This document shows, piece after piece, positions 1 to 8,215 of a stretch of DNA of 44,206 nt. The stretch is from Bdellovibrionales bacterium. Lineage in GTDB: Bacteria; Bdellovibrionota; Bdellovibrionia; Bdellovibrionales; JAMPXM01. The notes under the pieces are model-generated. The model was given only the letters and a program-made list of their open reading frames with translations. It was not told the DNA's origin and did not search any database. The DNA lies in assembly GCA_005808505.1 (NCBI GenBank), contig SYLX01000030.1, positions 1-44,206 of the forward strand, in the 5' to 3' direction. Both the position numbers and the translations under genes were made by a program. Position 1 is the first letter of the stretch, and every line of letters begins with the position of its first letter.

Positions 1-1
1 A

Positions 2-565
2 GAAATTACTACGCTCTCAGATGTGCGCCGTTTGGCTTACAGCGGGATTCATCCAAATGCGGTCCACCTTTTAAATCGCGATATTCGCGCTTTGAAAAAC
101 GTGAAGAACCAAGATGCCCGCGTTACGAAACTTGCGTCCATTTTGAATCTGCGAATGCAGGATCTGCGCACGAAAAACTTAGATGCTGCTTACTCGACTT
201 ACTACGGGAAGCATTTGAACTCCGCGACTCTTAGAGCGTACGGAGACTTACTTGAAAAGATCAGCGAAGGCGGAAGACTTTCGCAAAGCGCGGATAAGTT
301 TTTGATCGAAACGATGGAGCGAGCTGAGACGGGCAAGAAGAGAGTTATTGCTGGTTTCCCTGCGGGTTACATTTTTGCGCACAAAACCGGGACGCAGCAC
401 GCTCGCGTTTGCGATTTTGGAATCATGAGAAAGATTGAAGGCGATAAACGTGTCGTGATCGCCGCCTGCACTCGCAACATCGCCTCCCTTACAAAAGCTG
501 AACACGTTTTGAAAAGCGTTGGCGAAGCTGTGTACAAATCGGGATTATTCAAAGCAGGCCTTTAA
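2..565 (+). CDS. class A beta-lactamase-like serine hydrolase (5' end outside window)
   Basis: This is the C-terminal part of a penicillin-recognising-fold serine hydrolase. The frame is open to the window edge, and its first visible residues (EITTL) align with ITTL of the following gene, so the GTG at 23 is not the start. It carries a KTGT box (KTG motif, third active-site element) followed by a Cys-x2-GIM segment, exactly as in the neighbour at 597. The SxxK and SxN motifs must lie upstream of the window. It ends 31 bp before the next gene, so the two are probably co-transcribed tandem paralogues. The substrate is unknown: beta-lactams and peptidoglycan peptides are both possible. Confidence 0.8.
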   Translation, partial: EITTLSDVRRLAYSGIHPNAVHLLNRDIRALKNVKNQDARVTKLASILNLRMQDLRTKNLDAAYSTYYGKHLNSATLRAYGDLLEKISEGGRLSQSADKFLIETMERAETGKKRVIAGFPAGYIFAHKTGTQHARVCDFGIMRKIEGDKRVVIAACTRNIASLTKAEHVLKSVGEAVYKSGLFKAGL

Positions 566-596
566 TCGATCTCGTCTTTGCAGTACTCAATAGAGT

Positions 597-1694
597 ATGG
601 ATGGACGACGATTGAACCCTCCTATTCGTTTTATGCTCGTGACGGCCTTGTGTTCGTTGACGATGAACATAACTCCCTCCCTCTCGTTAGCTGCAAAGAA
701 GTCTAAGGCTCAAACCGAGCAAAAAGAAAAAAAGCCAAAGAGTTGGACCAATGAGTTTCGCCGCGAGATCGCAAAGATCGACCAGCGAACTCCGGGTGAT
801 CTCGGAATCTACGTAAAACGTCTCGGGGATGGAACTGAGGTAAATTACCAAGCCGACCGCAGATGGTATTTGGCATCGACCGTAAAGGTGCTCGTCGCAA
901 TCGCGCTCTTACAGAGGCAAGAGCAAGGCCTTGTCGACTTAAATAAAGAGATCACGCTTCAGAAATCGGATTACGTCGATGGATCCGGAGAGGTGCTCTG
1001 GAAGGAACCAGGTACCAAACTTACGCTTGGTTACTTGCTTGAGAAAATGCTCACACAAAGTGATTCGACAGCGGCGGATATTTTGATTCGCGAGATCGGT
1101 GTGGATGAATTTAATCGACAGATCCAAAAGTCGATCGCCGGTAACGGCTTCGGGAAAATCACGACGCTCCTTCAGGTGAGATACGACGCGTACGGTGAGC
1201 TCAGTCCCAAGGCCGCAAACCTCACGAATATGGATTTCATCGATTTCAAAAAGGCGAAGTCGCCCCAAGACCGGCTGATGCTAGCGGCCTCGCGGATGCA
1301 GGAAGACCCAGTCAACTTGAAATCCAAATCGATCGACGATGCTTTTGAGAAGTACTACAAGAAGGGACTCAACTCGGGAAGCCTCGAGGCCTTCGGTGAT
1401 GTGCTCGAGAAGCTTGCGAAAGGCCAGCTCCTCAACGAGGCGAATACCAAACTCGTGATGGGTTATATGGAGACGATGGTCACCGGAGAGAACCGAATTA
1501 AAGCGGGCTTGCCGGATTCGGTCAAATTCGCCCAAAAGACGGGAACCCAAATTCGCCGAATCTGTAACGTTGGCATCATGGAGCCGCCGTCAGGACCGAT
1601 CGTCGTAACGGCGTGCTTGGAAAAGTTCAAAGACCCCGCTCAGGCCGAGAAGGCTCTCGCCTCTATCGGTCGCGCCCTCGCGAAAACTCTTTGA
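597..1694 (+). CDS. exported class A beta-lactamase-like serine hydrolase
   Basis: The 365-residue protein has a probable signal peptide (basic n-region, hydrophobic residues 13-31, LSLA just before a Lys-rich linker). It has the three motifs of the class A beta-lactamase fold: STVK at 94-97 (nucleophile Ser94, Lys97), SDS at 155-157 in place of SDN, and KTGT at 314-317. A stretch of about 55 residues between SDS and the helix before 'AGLP' is longer than in classical class A enzymes. I cannot place the Glu166 equivalent, so hydrolysis of beta-lactams is doubtful; a DD-peptidase or esterase role is possible. No clear Shine-Dalgarno precedes the ATG; an internal ATG at 633 is an alternative start. 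It is a paralogue of the upstream gene. Confidence 0.85.
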   Translation: MDGRRLNPPIRFMLVTALCSLTMNITPSLSLAAKKSKAQTEQKEKKPKSWTNEFRREIAKIDQRTPGDLGIYVKRLGDGTEVNYQADRRWYLASTVKVLVAIALLQRQEQGLVDLNKEITLQKSDYVDGSGEVLWKEPGTKLTLGYLLEKMLTQSDSTAADILIREIGVDEFNRQIQKSIAGNGFGKITTLLQVRYDAYGELSPKAANLTNMDFIDFKKAKSPQDRLMLAASRMQEDPVNLKSKSIDDAFEKYYKKGLNSGSLEAFGDVLEKLAKGQLLNEANTKLVMGYMETMVTGENRIKAGLPDSVKFAQKTGTQIRRICNVGIMEPPSGPIVVTACLEKFKDPAQAEKALASIGRALAKTL

Positions 1695-1731
1695 GGGCGC
1701 TCATTCGTTTCGGATAAACGGAAAGCTCTTC

Positions 1732-4377
1732 TTAGCGTCGAACCGAAACGCATTCTTTCAGCTCATCGTTCGCTTCAAGCCAAGCCCGTCGCGCAATCGG
1801 CGTCAGATTTTTTGACTGGCGAAGGCGGGTTTCGCTCTCTTTCAAAACCGCACGGTTGCACAGGTTTTGTGGAAAGAGCTCGCGGAAGTAAATGCGCACA
1901 AGCTGATCGTTGGACTTCCAATCAATTGAACTCAAACGCTCAAAGAAGGGTTGCTTAAAGGGCTCCGTCAACTTCGGAAGATTCCAGTTGTTGAAGTAAC
2001 CTGAAGCCATACGAAGCGTGCTCGAAGGTACGGATTCGGGCTTCTCAAGACTTGTCCAGAACTTCCGTTTGACTTCGATTTCCGGAATTGCCGCGCGAGC
2101 GGCATAGGCATGTCGCTTTCCGGCTGTCGAGGCGTCACGTTTTTCTTCCGCATCGATGAGCGCTGTCGCACCGGTTGCACCTGTAGAAGCAAGAGTCTTC
2201 ACGATGTTCCAACGACGATCTTGATCAAGCTGCAGGCCTTGTGGAATTTCTTCTCCCTTGAGATTCCGACTTAAAGTGGCAAGAGCATCGGGGGTTTGCG
2301 CGATCGAAACGTAGAAGTCGTAGAACATCATCTGCGAATCGCTTCCTGCCAAAGCTTGTTTCTGGCGATTCCAGATCACGGCTTCAAATTGTGGGGCGAG
2401 CGCGTTTCGTTGTTCGGGCGTCAAAAAGCGGTGGTAGTACTCGCGGATCGTGCTGTTGCCACCAAGGAGAGAAGCTAAAAGAGTCTCTTCTTTCTCGGCT
2501 TCTAATCCTTTTAGGGCCGTGTCGAAGTATTCGGTGATGGGGAGCTGACCGTCTCGCACCATCTGCGCAAGCGTGCTCCAAATCTGGAGCCGTAACAGCG
2601 GGGATTCGATGGCACCAACAAGAGCAGCACGAGATTGTTTGAGCGAAACGGCATCTAAAGCAAAGAGCGCGTAGTCGTGATCGTCGACGTTCGGGTACAC
2701 GAACTCTGGACAAGATTTGCCGATGAGTTCTTTCACCGGTGTCGATCGTTTCGAATAAATCACGTCAACTGAATCTGCGAGACGAAGTGTTCCGCCTTGA
2801 GTGGAAGCAAACAAACCAACGCGTGTTTTGTGTGGCGAGAGAGTTTTCGATGTACTCGGAGTTTGTTCGATCGAGAAAGTTTTGAGCTTTCCGTCTTGGC
2901 AGCTCCATTTCGCTTGTACGCGGTTAGGACCCGATGTTTTGAGCCAGGCGCGCGTCCATTCTTTCAAATCTTTGTTCGAAGCTTTCGCAATGGCGGAGAT
3001 GAAGTCTTCGCGAACCGTATTCTTGAATGCGTGATCTTTGAAGTAGCGACGAATGCCCTCGCGGAAACCTTCTTCACCCACATAGAAGTGAAGCTGTTGA
3101 AGGCTTGCGGCACCTTTAGCGTAAGTGATGCCGTCAAAGTTTCCTTTGGCTGAACGCACGTCAGGCACGGGAGTTTCGATAGGATGGGTGGTCACAAGCT
3201 GATCTTGCCAGTAACCCCAACCTTTGCTGTTGAACGAGCGCAGAAGCGCACCCTTGGCGTTCATAGCGCGATCAAGCGAGATTGTAGCCATGTAGCTAGC
3301 AAAACTTTCGTTGAGCCAGAGATCGTTCCACCACTTCATCGTCACAAGATCGCCGAACCACATGTGCGCCATCTCGTGGAGAATCAAACTATCGCGGCCT
3401 TCGTAAATTGATTGAGGAACGGGACCGCGGAAAATAAAGCGCTCATTTAGCGTGATCGCGCCGGGATTTTCCATTCCGCTCGAACCGAATTCGGGAATAA
3501 AGATCTGCCCGTACTTAGAGAACGGGTACTCGTAACCAAAATAATCATTGAAGAAGGCCAAACCTCTCTTCGTTGTCTCCATGATTCTAGAAACGTCGAC
3601 GTGTTTGGCTAACGACTGACGAGCCCAAAGGTAAATCGGAGTCTCGCCAAGTTGATCTTTCCATTCGGCGTAAGGACCAGCCCCAACGAAGAGAAGATAA
3701 GTGCTGAAGGGTTTCGTCTTTGCGAACGTCGTCGTCGTGAATGCGCCTTCTGTCTTTGCGCTCTCAACCAATTCATTTGAAACGGCACGCCAATCTTTCG
3801 GCGCTTGAACTTGGACTCTGTAGGTCGCTTTCAAATCTGGCTGGTCAAAACAGGGGAAGAACTGATGCGCGTCGTACGGTTCAAAATCCGTAAAGAAATA
3901 TTCGGCACCGTCTTCAGGGTCGATGGAACGTTGGAAACCAACACCCTCTTTATTGAATGCGCCAACGTAGTTGATTTCAATCTTGCTCGTCGGCGCTAGG
4001 GCGGCGGCCGGAATGTCGAAACTACCCGTGCGAGTCGTGAAGTTTTGGACCGGTTTACCGTTGACCGTAATTGATTCGATCTTCTTACCCACAAAATCGA
4101 AAGAGAGGGGCGCATTCGTTTTCGCGAGTTGCACGTTCGCGATTGTGCGACCGGAATAATCTTCGCCGCCCTTCGTAAGTTTGATCGAGATCTCGTAATC
4201 GACGCTTTTCACTTGGTTGCGGCGAAACTGCGAAAATTCGAAGCTGATGTTGTCGTCGTTTGGCCGTTGCGGCGCTGACTTTTTTGCGGATGCGGCATGA
4301 GTCACGCCATATGAAAGCGTCAGAATAATGAAAGCTGTAATCGTGACGAGGTTCGTGAGGCTTCGCTCTTTGCGCAT
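1732..4377 (-). CDS. exported M1 family zinc metallopeptidase (aminopeptidase N-like)
   Basis: The 881-residue protein removes N-terminal residues from peptides. It shows the M1 exopeptidase motif GMEN (301-304) and the zinc site HEMAH (334-338) with the third ligand Glu 19 residues later in LWLNESFA. A beta-sandwich N-domain precedes it, and a long helical C-terminal half (ERAP1-like) follows. I chose the ATG at 4377 over the in-frame ATG at 4437 because a good AGGGAG Shine-Dalgarno lies about six bases upstream and the resulting N-terminus (MRKERS, hydrophobic, THAAS) is a standard signal peptide. The location is therefore periplasmic or extracellular. It converges on the serine hydrolase gene with a 37-bp gap and diverges from the SDR gene. 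Confidence 0.93.
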   Translation of the reverse strand: MRKERSLTNLVTITAFIILTLSYGVTHAASAKKSAPQRPNDDNISFEFSQFRRNQVKSVDYEISIKLTKGGEDYSGRTIANVQLAKTNAPLSFDFVGKKIESITVNGKPVQNFTTRTGSFDIPAAALAPTSKIEINYVGAFNKEGVGFQRSIDPEDGAEYFFTDFEPYDAHQFFPCFDQPDLKATYRVQVQAPKDWRAVSNELVESAKTEGAFTTTTFAKTKPFSTYLLFVGAGPYAEWKDQLGETPIYLWARQSLAKHVDVSRIMETTKRGLAFFNDYFGYEYPFSKYGQIFIPEFGSSGMENPGAITLNERFIFRGPVPQSIYEGRDSLILHEMAHMWFGDLVTMKWWNDLWLNESFASYMATISLDRAMNAKGALLRSFNSKGWGYWQDQLVTTHPIETPVPDVRSAKGNFDGITYAKGAASLQQLHFYVGEEGFREGIRRYFKDHAFKNTVREDFISAIAKASNKDLKEWTRAWLKTSGPNRVQAKWSCQDGKLKTFSIEQTPSTSKTLSPHKTRVGLFASTQGGTLRLADSVDVIYSKRSTPVKELIGKSCPEFVYPNVDDHDYALFALDAVSLKQSRAALVGAIESPLLRLQIWSTLAQMVRDGQLPITEYFDTALKGLEAEKEETLLASLLGGNSTIREYYHRFLTPEQRNALAPQFEAVIWNRQKQALAGSDSQMMFYDFYVSIAQTPDALATLSRNLKGEEIPQGLQLDQDRRWNIVKTLASTGATGATALIDAEEKRDASTAGKRHAYAARAAIPEIEVKRKFWTSLEKPESVPSSTLRMASGYFNNWNLPKLTEPFKQPFFERLSSIDWKSNDQLVRIYFRELFPQNLCNRAVLKESETRLRQSKNLTPIARRAWLEANDELKECVSVRR

Positions 4378-4492
4378 ATAACTCCCTGTTGGGTGACGAG
4401 GCACGAAGAGAGTCTCTTTCTCAACAGCGGCCGTCAAGAAATCGAGATGACACTAGTCACTTCAAGGATTCAAATAGCCTAGGGGGTGAGCG

Positions 4493-5128
4493 ATGATCGT
4501 ATGGTTGACGGGCGGCAGCGGACTCGTGGGAACTGAGCTCGTGAAGCTTCTTCTGAGTGAATCGAAAGTGAAGAAGATTGTTTCCTTCGGGCGCAAGCAA
4601 CTTCCCTTTGATCACCCAAAACTTGTACAAGCCCAGCTCGATTGGCAAACAGAGCACCGACCTGATCTCGCATTTTGCTGTTTAGGGACGACGATTAAAA
4701 AAGCGGGCTCACAGGCTAACTTTCGTAAAGTTGATCACGACCTCGTCTTGGATTTTGCGCGCGTGGCAAAAGAGCGTGGAGCCGGTAAGTTTGTTGTCGT
4801 GAGCGCTATGGGAGCCAAGGCCTCTTCGAAATTCTTTTACAACCGCGTGAAAGGAGAAATGGAACAGGACTTAATAAAAGTCGGCTTTGACTCTTTAGTC
4901 ATCCACCGTCCGAGTCTCCTTCTCGGAGACCGTACAGAGAAACGCTTCGGCGAAAGTCTAGCCATTAAACTTTTTCCATTTTTCCGGCCGCTTTTGAAGG
5001 GCCCCTTAGCAAAGCAACAACCTATCAAGGCATCGGCCGTTGCAAGCTCAATGTTGAAGAAAGGTCTTTCCGCGACCTCGCATGTTTTGGTGATGCGAAA
5101 CGAAGACATGCTAGCGTTCCAGGCTTAA
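4493..5128 (+). CDS. atypical SDR / NAD(P)-binding oxidoreductase (TIP30/YbjT-like)
   Basis: This 211-residue cytoplasmic protein starts with a Rossmann nucleotide-binding loop (TGGSGLVG, residues 6-13) and has YNRVK, which matches the YxxxK catalytic pair of short-chain dehydrogenases. The CLGTT strand and the FVVVSAMGA strand before the YxxxK are typical of the small NAD(P)-binding family that includes HTATIP2/TIP30. The substrate cannot be predicted. An AGGGGGTGA ribosome site sits four bases before the ATG. It is a single gene, divergent from the M1 peptidase. Confidence 0.82.
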   Translation: MIVWLTGGSGLVGTELVKLLLSESKVKKIVSFGRKQLPFDHPKLVQAQLDWQTEHRPDLAFCCLGTTIKKAGSQANFRKVDHDLVLDFARVAKERGAGKFVVVSAMGAKASSKFFYNRVKGEMEQDLIKVGFDSLVIHRPSLLLGDRTEKRFGESLAIKLFPFFRPLLKGPLAKQQPIKASAVASSMLKKGLSATSHVLVMRNEDMLAFQA

Positions 5129-5230
5129 GTCGTTATTGGTGAGCCTAAACACCGCGCATTTTTGACCCTGCGCTCAGAGCCGTTTATCCTGGAGTCGTAT
5201 CGCATCCGAACGCAACTTCGAGGCTCATCC

Positions 5231-7036
5231 ATGACGAGTTCTTCCAGTAATTGGCGCTCTTTGGTTTCTGGTCTTCTTTTGCTCGCGACTTCGCTGGCTC
5301 CCGTCGAATCAAGAGCGAATGTGCTCGGCAACATGCAAACGTTTGCCGCGACACCGGATTCCTTGAACTTCGAAACGGTTCATTCTTCGAAGACGCTCGG
5401 GCGGAACCGATTCAACGTCGGCTTCTTCACCGGTTTTCTCCGAAACGAACTGACCGTCTTCGACGATCTGAACACGCCCGAATATCGGGAGTACAAAGAT
5501 TCGTCTTTTCATTACGAGTTCATCGCGGCTTGGGGAATTACCGATCATCTTCAGTTGATGTATTCGCTTCCCGGCGTCTTTCAGCAAAGTGCCGACAGTG
5601 ACGAAACGCCGAAGTACTACATCACCGAAGGGATTCACGATCACCGTATCGGATTGAAGTACGACTTCTCACAATCTAAATCTGGTGGTCTGGGTGCAGT
5701 GGTCTCCGTCGACATCCCCGTCGCGCAGAACGATCCCTACGTTGGCAATGATCCGAAGGCTATTTACAACGTTGAGTTGATCTATGATCATCTTCGCGAG
5801 CGCGACGGATTCGGTTTGAACGTTGGTTATCGGAAACGGCCGCTCGGAACGCCGCTCGCAAGCGCACCCCTTTACATGTTAGGGGATCAGCTGATCGCAT
5901 CGGCTGCCTACGTCTACGGTCTGCATACGGACCAACGAGTTCATGCAGAGCTCTTCGGAGCTTTCCCCATGGGTGACTCGCTCTACAAAGAAAAAAAGCA
6001 TGCGTCTTCACTTGAAGCTTTGCTGGCTCTTCGCCACGAATTTTTCACGGATTTTTGGGGGCATCTCGGTGGGACGATCGAAGTTTTGCCGCAGGGCCTT
6101 TCGCCTGATTGGCGCATCTATGCCGGTGTCAACTACACCTTCGGTGGAAGCAGCGATAGCGATCGTTCCTTGCGTGATGATTCGCGCGCGCGTCCACTCC
6201 GTATTTCTCCCGAAGTGGTGGAGCTTGATGCAGGCGGAAGAGAATCGTTCATGGTCACGGGAGGAAGCCCTCCTTACAGATACAAGCTCTCGGAGCCGGT
6301 TGGAGCGTTTTCCCCAAGCTCGGGCGTTTACCGAGCGCCGATGGAGTATGGAACAACCAATTTAATCGTAACCGATGATGATGGCAGCACGGTTGAGGCG
6401 TTCATCACCGTACGTGGAGCACGCCCTCGGGCATCGATGCCGATTTCGGATCTGACCGTGGAGCCATCTGAAGTTTCGATGTATCCAGGTAGCGCGCAAC
6501 AGTTTACTCCGAGAGGAGGTCGCCCACCGTACTCCTACCGACTTTCGAAACGCTTCGGCCGCTTCGAAAGTGATCGCCAAGAATATCAAGCGCCAACAAC
6601 GACAGGTAACGTCCAACTTTTGGTGGCAGATCAATCGGGCGGCGAAGTCCGTGTTCCGATCACAGTCGTGCCGCTCCCGAAACCGAACCGCGAACTCAGC
6701 TTGAAGAACGTAAACTTTATCTTCAACACGGCTGAACTGACTCCGGAATCGAAAACACTTCTGGATAACAACCTTGGCCAATTAAAAGGTGTCGCGATCG
6801 ATAAGATCATCGTCGTCGGTCATACGGATAACAAGGGAAGTGATCAATACAACCAACGTTTGAGTCGCCTGCGTGCTGGAACAGTTGCGAGAGTCATTGC
6901 GCAAACGCTTGGTCTAGCCTCGAAGCAAGTCGATGCGATCGGGTACGGTGAAGATCAACCGATCGATACGAACGAAACCGAGCGCGGCCGGTTGAATAAC
7001 CGGCGTGTTGAGTTGCGTGTTTATTACAAAAAGTAG
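5231..7036 (+). CDS. OmpA-family outer membrane protein with internal Ig-like repeats
   Basis: The protein has about 601 residues in three parts. First comes a signal peptide (hydrophobic SLVSGLLLLATSLAP, then ESRA). Then a region of about 280 residues with alternating aromatic and polar strands suggests an outer-membrane barrel. Two related units of about 75 residues follow (each with GGxPPYxYxLSxxxGxF and a TxxxxLxVxDxxG strand), resembling bacterial Ig-like or cadherin-like domains. The C-terminal 110 residues are an OmpA peptidoglycan-binding domain (NFIFNTAELT, VVGHTDNKG, LSxxRA, GYGEDQPI, NRRVE). The ATG at 5231 gives a clean signal peptide; the longer in-frame reading from 5162 lacks one. 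It probably anchors the outer membrane to peptidoglycan and presents a surface or periplasmic module. Confidence 0.87.
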   Translation: MTSSSSNWRSLVSGLLLLATSLAPVESRANVLGNMQTFAATPDSLNFETVHSSKTLGRNRFNVGFFTGFLRNELTVFDDLNTPEYREYKDSSFHYEFIAAWGITDHLQLMYSLPGVFQQSADSDETPKYYITEGIHDHRIGLKYDFSQSKSGGLGAVVSVDIPVAQNDPYVGNDPKAIYNVELIYDHLRERDGFGLNVGYRKRPLGTPLASAPLYMLGDQLIASAAYVYGLHTDQRVHAELFGAFPMGDSLYKEKKHASSLEALLALRHEFFTDFWGHLGGTIEVLPQGLSPDWRIYAGVNYTFGGSSDSDRSLRDDSRARPLRISPEVVELDAGGRESFMVTGGSPPYRYKLSEPVGAFSPSSGVYRAPMEYGTTNLIVTDDDGSTVEAFITVRGARPRASMPISDLTVEPSEVSMYPGSAQQFTPRGGRPPYSYRLSKRFGRFESDRQEYQAPTTTGNVQLLVADQSGGEVRVPITVVPLPKPNRELSLKNVNFIFNTAELTPESKTLLDNNLGQLKGVAIDKIIVVGHTDNKGSDQYNQRLSRLRAGTVARVIAQTLGLASKQVDAIGYGEDQPIDTNETERGRLNNRRVELRVYYKK

Positions 7037-7128
7037 TTAAGTGGTCCACGATATTTCGGTGGGCGCGGGACGTCTTGCTAGGGCGGTTGGATTGCGTACG
7101 GCCAGATTCTTGCTTTTCTGGCTGCCCG

Positions 7129-8022
7129 ATGCGAAGAGACTGCCCCCATTGCAATGCTAAAGCGAAAACGTCCGACGACCGAATTCAGGTGATTCGCGAC
7201 GGATCTTTTTGGCGTAAGTCAGATGGTCGCTTGATCATAAAGTTCAAGTGCCGAGCGTGCGGAAAACATTTCTCTCACGCCACTTTCGCAAAAGAATACC
7301 GACAAAAAAAGCGGCATAAAAACGAGCGTATCAAAAATCTGCTTGGTGAGCGCTGCTCGATTAGAGGAATCGCGCGAATTGAGAGGCTCTCGCGCACGAC
7401 TGTACTCAGGAAACTCAAATTCCTTGGCCCTATTGCTCTGGTTGAACTTCAGGAAATGAACCACGCGCGGAAACCCATCACTCGACTTCAGTTTGACGAT
7501 CAAGAAACCGCGGAGCAGTCCAAGTACAAGCCACTCGCCATTTCATTGGCCGTCGAAGAAGGCTCAAGGTGGATTGCGGGCTTTGAAGTTTCCGAGATGC
7601 CCGTGAAGTGGAAGATGAGCCCTCGCAAGCGGGCCCTTTACGGAAACCGCAAAGACATGCGGGCGGAAGGTAGACGGTTACTATTCGCAAGAATCAAATT
7701 GTTCTTAGATCCGAAAGTGACAATCATTTCCGATCAGCACCCACATTATCCTAAAAGCATTCGCGAACATTTTCCTCTTGCTACGCACGTGCGGCACAAG
7801 AGTCGAAGACCCATCGATCACGGACAAGACGAACTCAAGCAAGGCTTTGATCCGATGTTTAGCCTCAATCACACCTGCGCGAAGAACCGCGATCGAGTCG
7901 CACGACTCACTCGAAAGAGTTGGTGTCTTTCGAAAAAGAAAGAGCACCTTGTTTATCATTTGGCGATCGCCTTCGTCAGACACAACAAGTCACTTCCATG
8001 CAACGAATCTCAAAGAAAATAG
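7129..8022 (+). CDS. IS1-like transposase family protein
   Basis: The 297-residue protein has an N-terminal zinc ribbon (CPHC at 5-8, CRAC at 41-44), a helix-turn-helix (about residues 76-98), and a DDE-type domain with QFDD (Asp123) and SDQHPHYP (Asp202). The tail (DPMFSLNHTC, RDRVARLTRKSW) matches a widespread IS1-related family in which the third acidic position of IS1 is an Asn. A Glu in GQDELK (Glu235) may serve instead. I prefer the ATG at 7129 because it places the zinc ribbon at the N-terminus; a TTG at 7075 is in frame. A hairpin GCCAGA/TCTGGC (7101-7122) sits just before the start. I could not find convincing terminal inverted repeats. Confidence 0.7.
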   Translation: MRRDCPHCNAKAKTSDDRIQVIRDGSFWRKSDGRLIIKFKCRACGKHFSHATFAKEYRQKKRHKNERIKNLLGERCSIRGIARIERLSRTTVLRKLKFLGPIALVELQEMNHARKPITRLQFDDQETAEQSKYKPLAISLAVEEGSRWIAGFEVSEMPVKWKMSPRKRALYGNRKDMRAEGRRLLFARIKLFLDPKVTIISDQHPHYPKSIREHFPLATHVRHKSRRPIDHGQDELKQGFDPMFSLNHTCAKNRDRVARLTRKSWCLSKKKEHLVYHLAIAFVRHNKSLPCNESQRK

Positions 8023-8038
8023 ATGACCTTTAATTGCC

Positions 8039-8109
8039 GGATCGGTGTGAAGAACTGAGCTCCACGCGATAGGCAGCGAAGCAAGTTCCTCAGCCCGCTT
8101 CACCGATCC
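8039..8109. other. structured non-coding segment after the transposase
   Basis: GGATCGGTG (8039-8047) is repeated inverted as CACCGATCC (8101-8109). Alternatively, GTGAAG (8047-8052) with CTGAG (8055-8059) can pair with CTCAG (8088-8092) and CTTCAC (8098-8103), enclosing a 28-base loop. The segment has no coding frame. It could be a transposon end, a structured transcript tail or a relic; this is inference. Confidence 0.4.
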
Positions 8110-8111
8110 CT

Positions 8112-8135
8112 AACCGAACTCAAGTGGGCCAGTTC
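8112..8135. repeat. 24-bp direct repeat, copy 1
   Basis: It differs from copy 2 (8190-8213) at one position and contains CAAGTGGGCCAGTTC. GAACT and AGTTC at 8116-8120 and 8131-8135 form an inverted pair inside it. The two copies are offset by 78 bp and bracket the terminator at 8142-8167. Confidence 0.7.
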
Positions 8136-8141
8136 GCAAAA

Positions 8142-8167
8142 AAAAGGAGGACCGAAGTCCTCCTTTT
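8142..8167 (-). terminator. intrinsic terminator of the cysteine-repeat gene
   Basis: A perfect 11-bp stem (AAAAGGAGGAC with GTCCTCCTTTT) closes a four-base loop. Read on the minus strand the loop is the extra-stable C(UUCG)G tetraloop and is followed by a run of eight T. It ends transcription of the large minus-strand gene that stops at 8216. It could also act, less strongly, in the plus direction. Confidence 0.9.
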
Positions 8168-8189
8168 CGTGTTCAATTCTCTGGCCCAC

Positions 8190-8213
8190 AACCGAAATCA
8201 AGTGGGCCAGTTC
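8190..8213. repeat. 24-bp direct repeat, copy 2
   Basis: This is the second copy of the repeat at 8112-8135, with 23 of 24 bases identical. It ends two bases from the stop codon of the repeat-protein gene. Part of it (TGGGCCAG, 8203-8210) is also the inverse of CTGGCCCA at 8181-8188. Confidence 0.7.
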
Positions 8214-8215
8214 CA

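Noticed and set aside
7129-8022. The transposase as a dead relic because IS1's third acidic residue is Asn
   Set aside because: Other members of this IS1-related family, as I recall them, also read FSLNHTC at this place, so the Asn is a family trait and not proof of decay.
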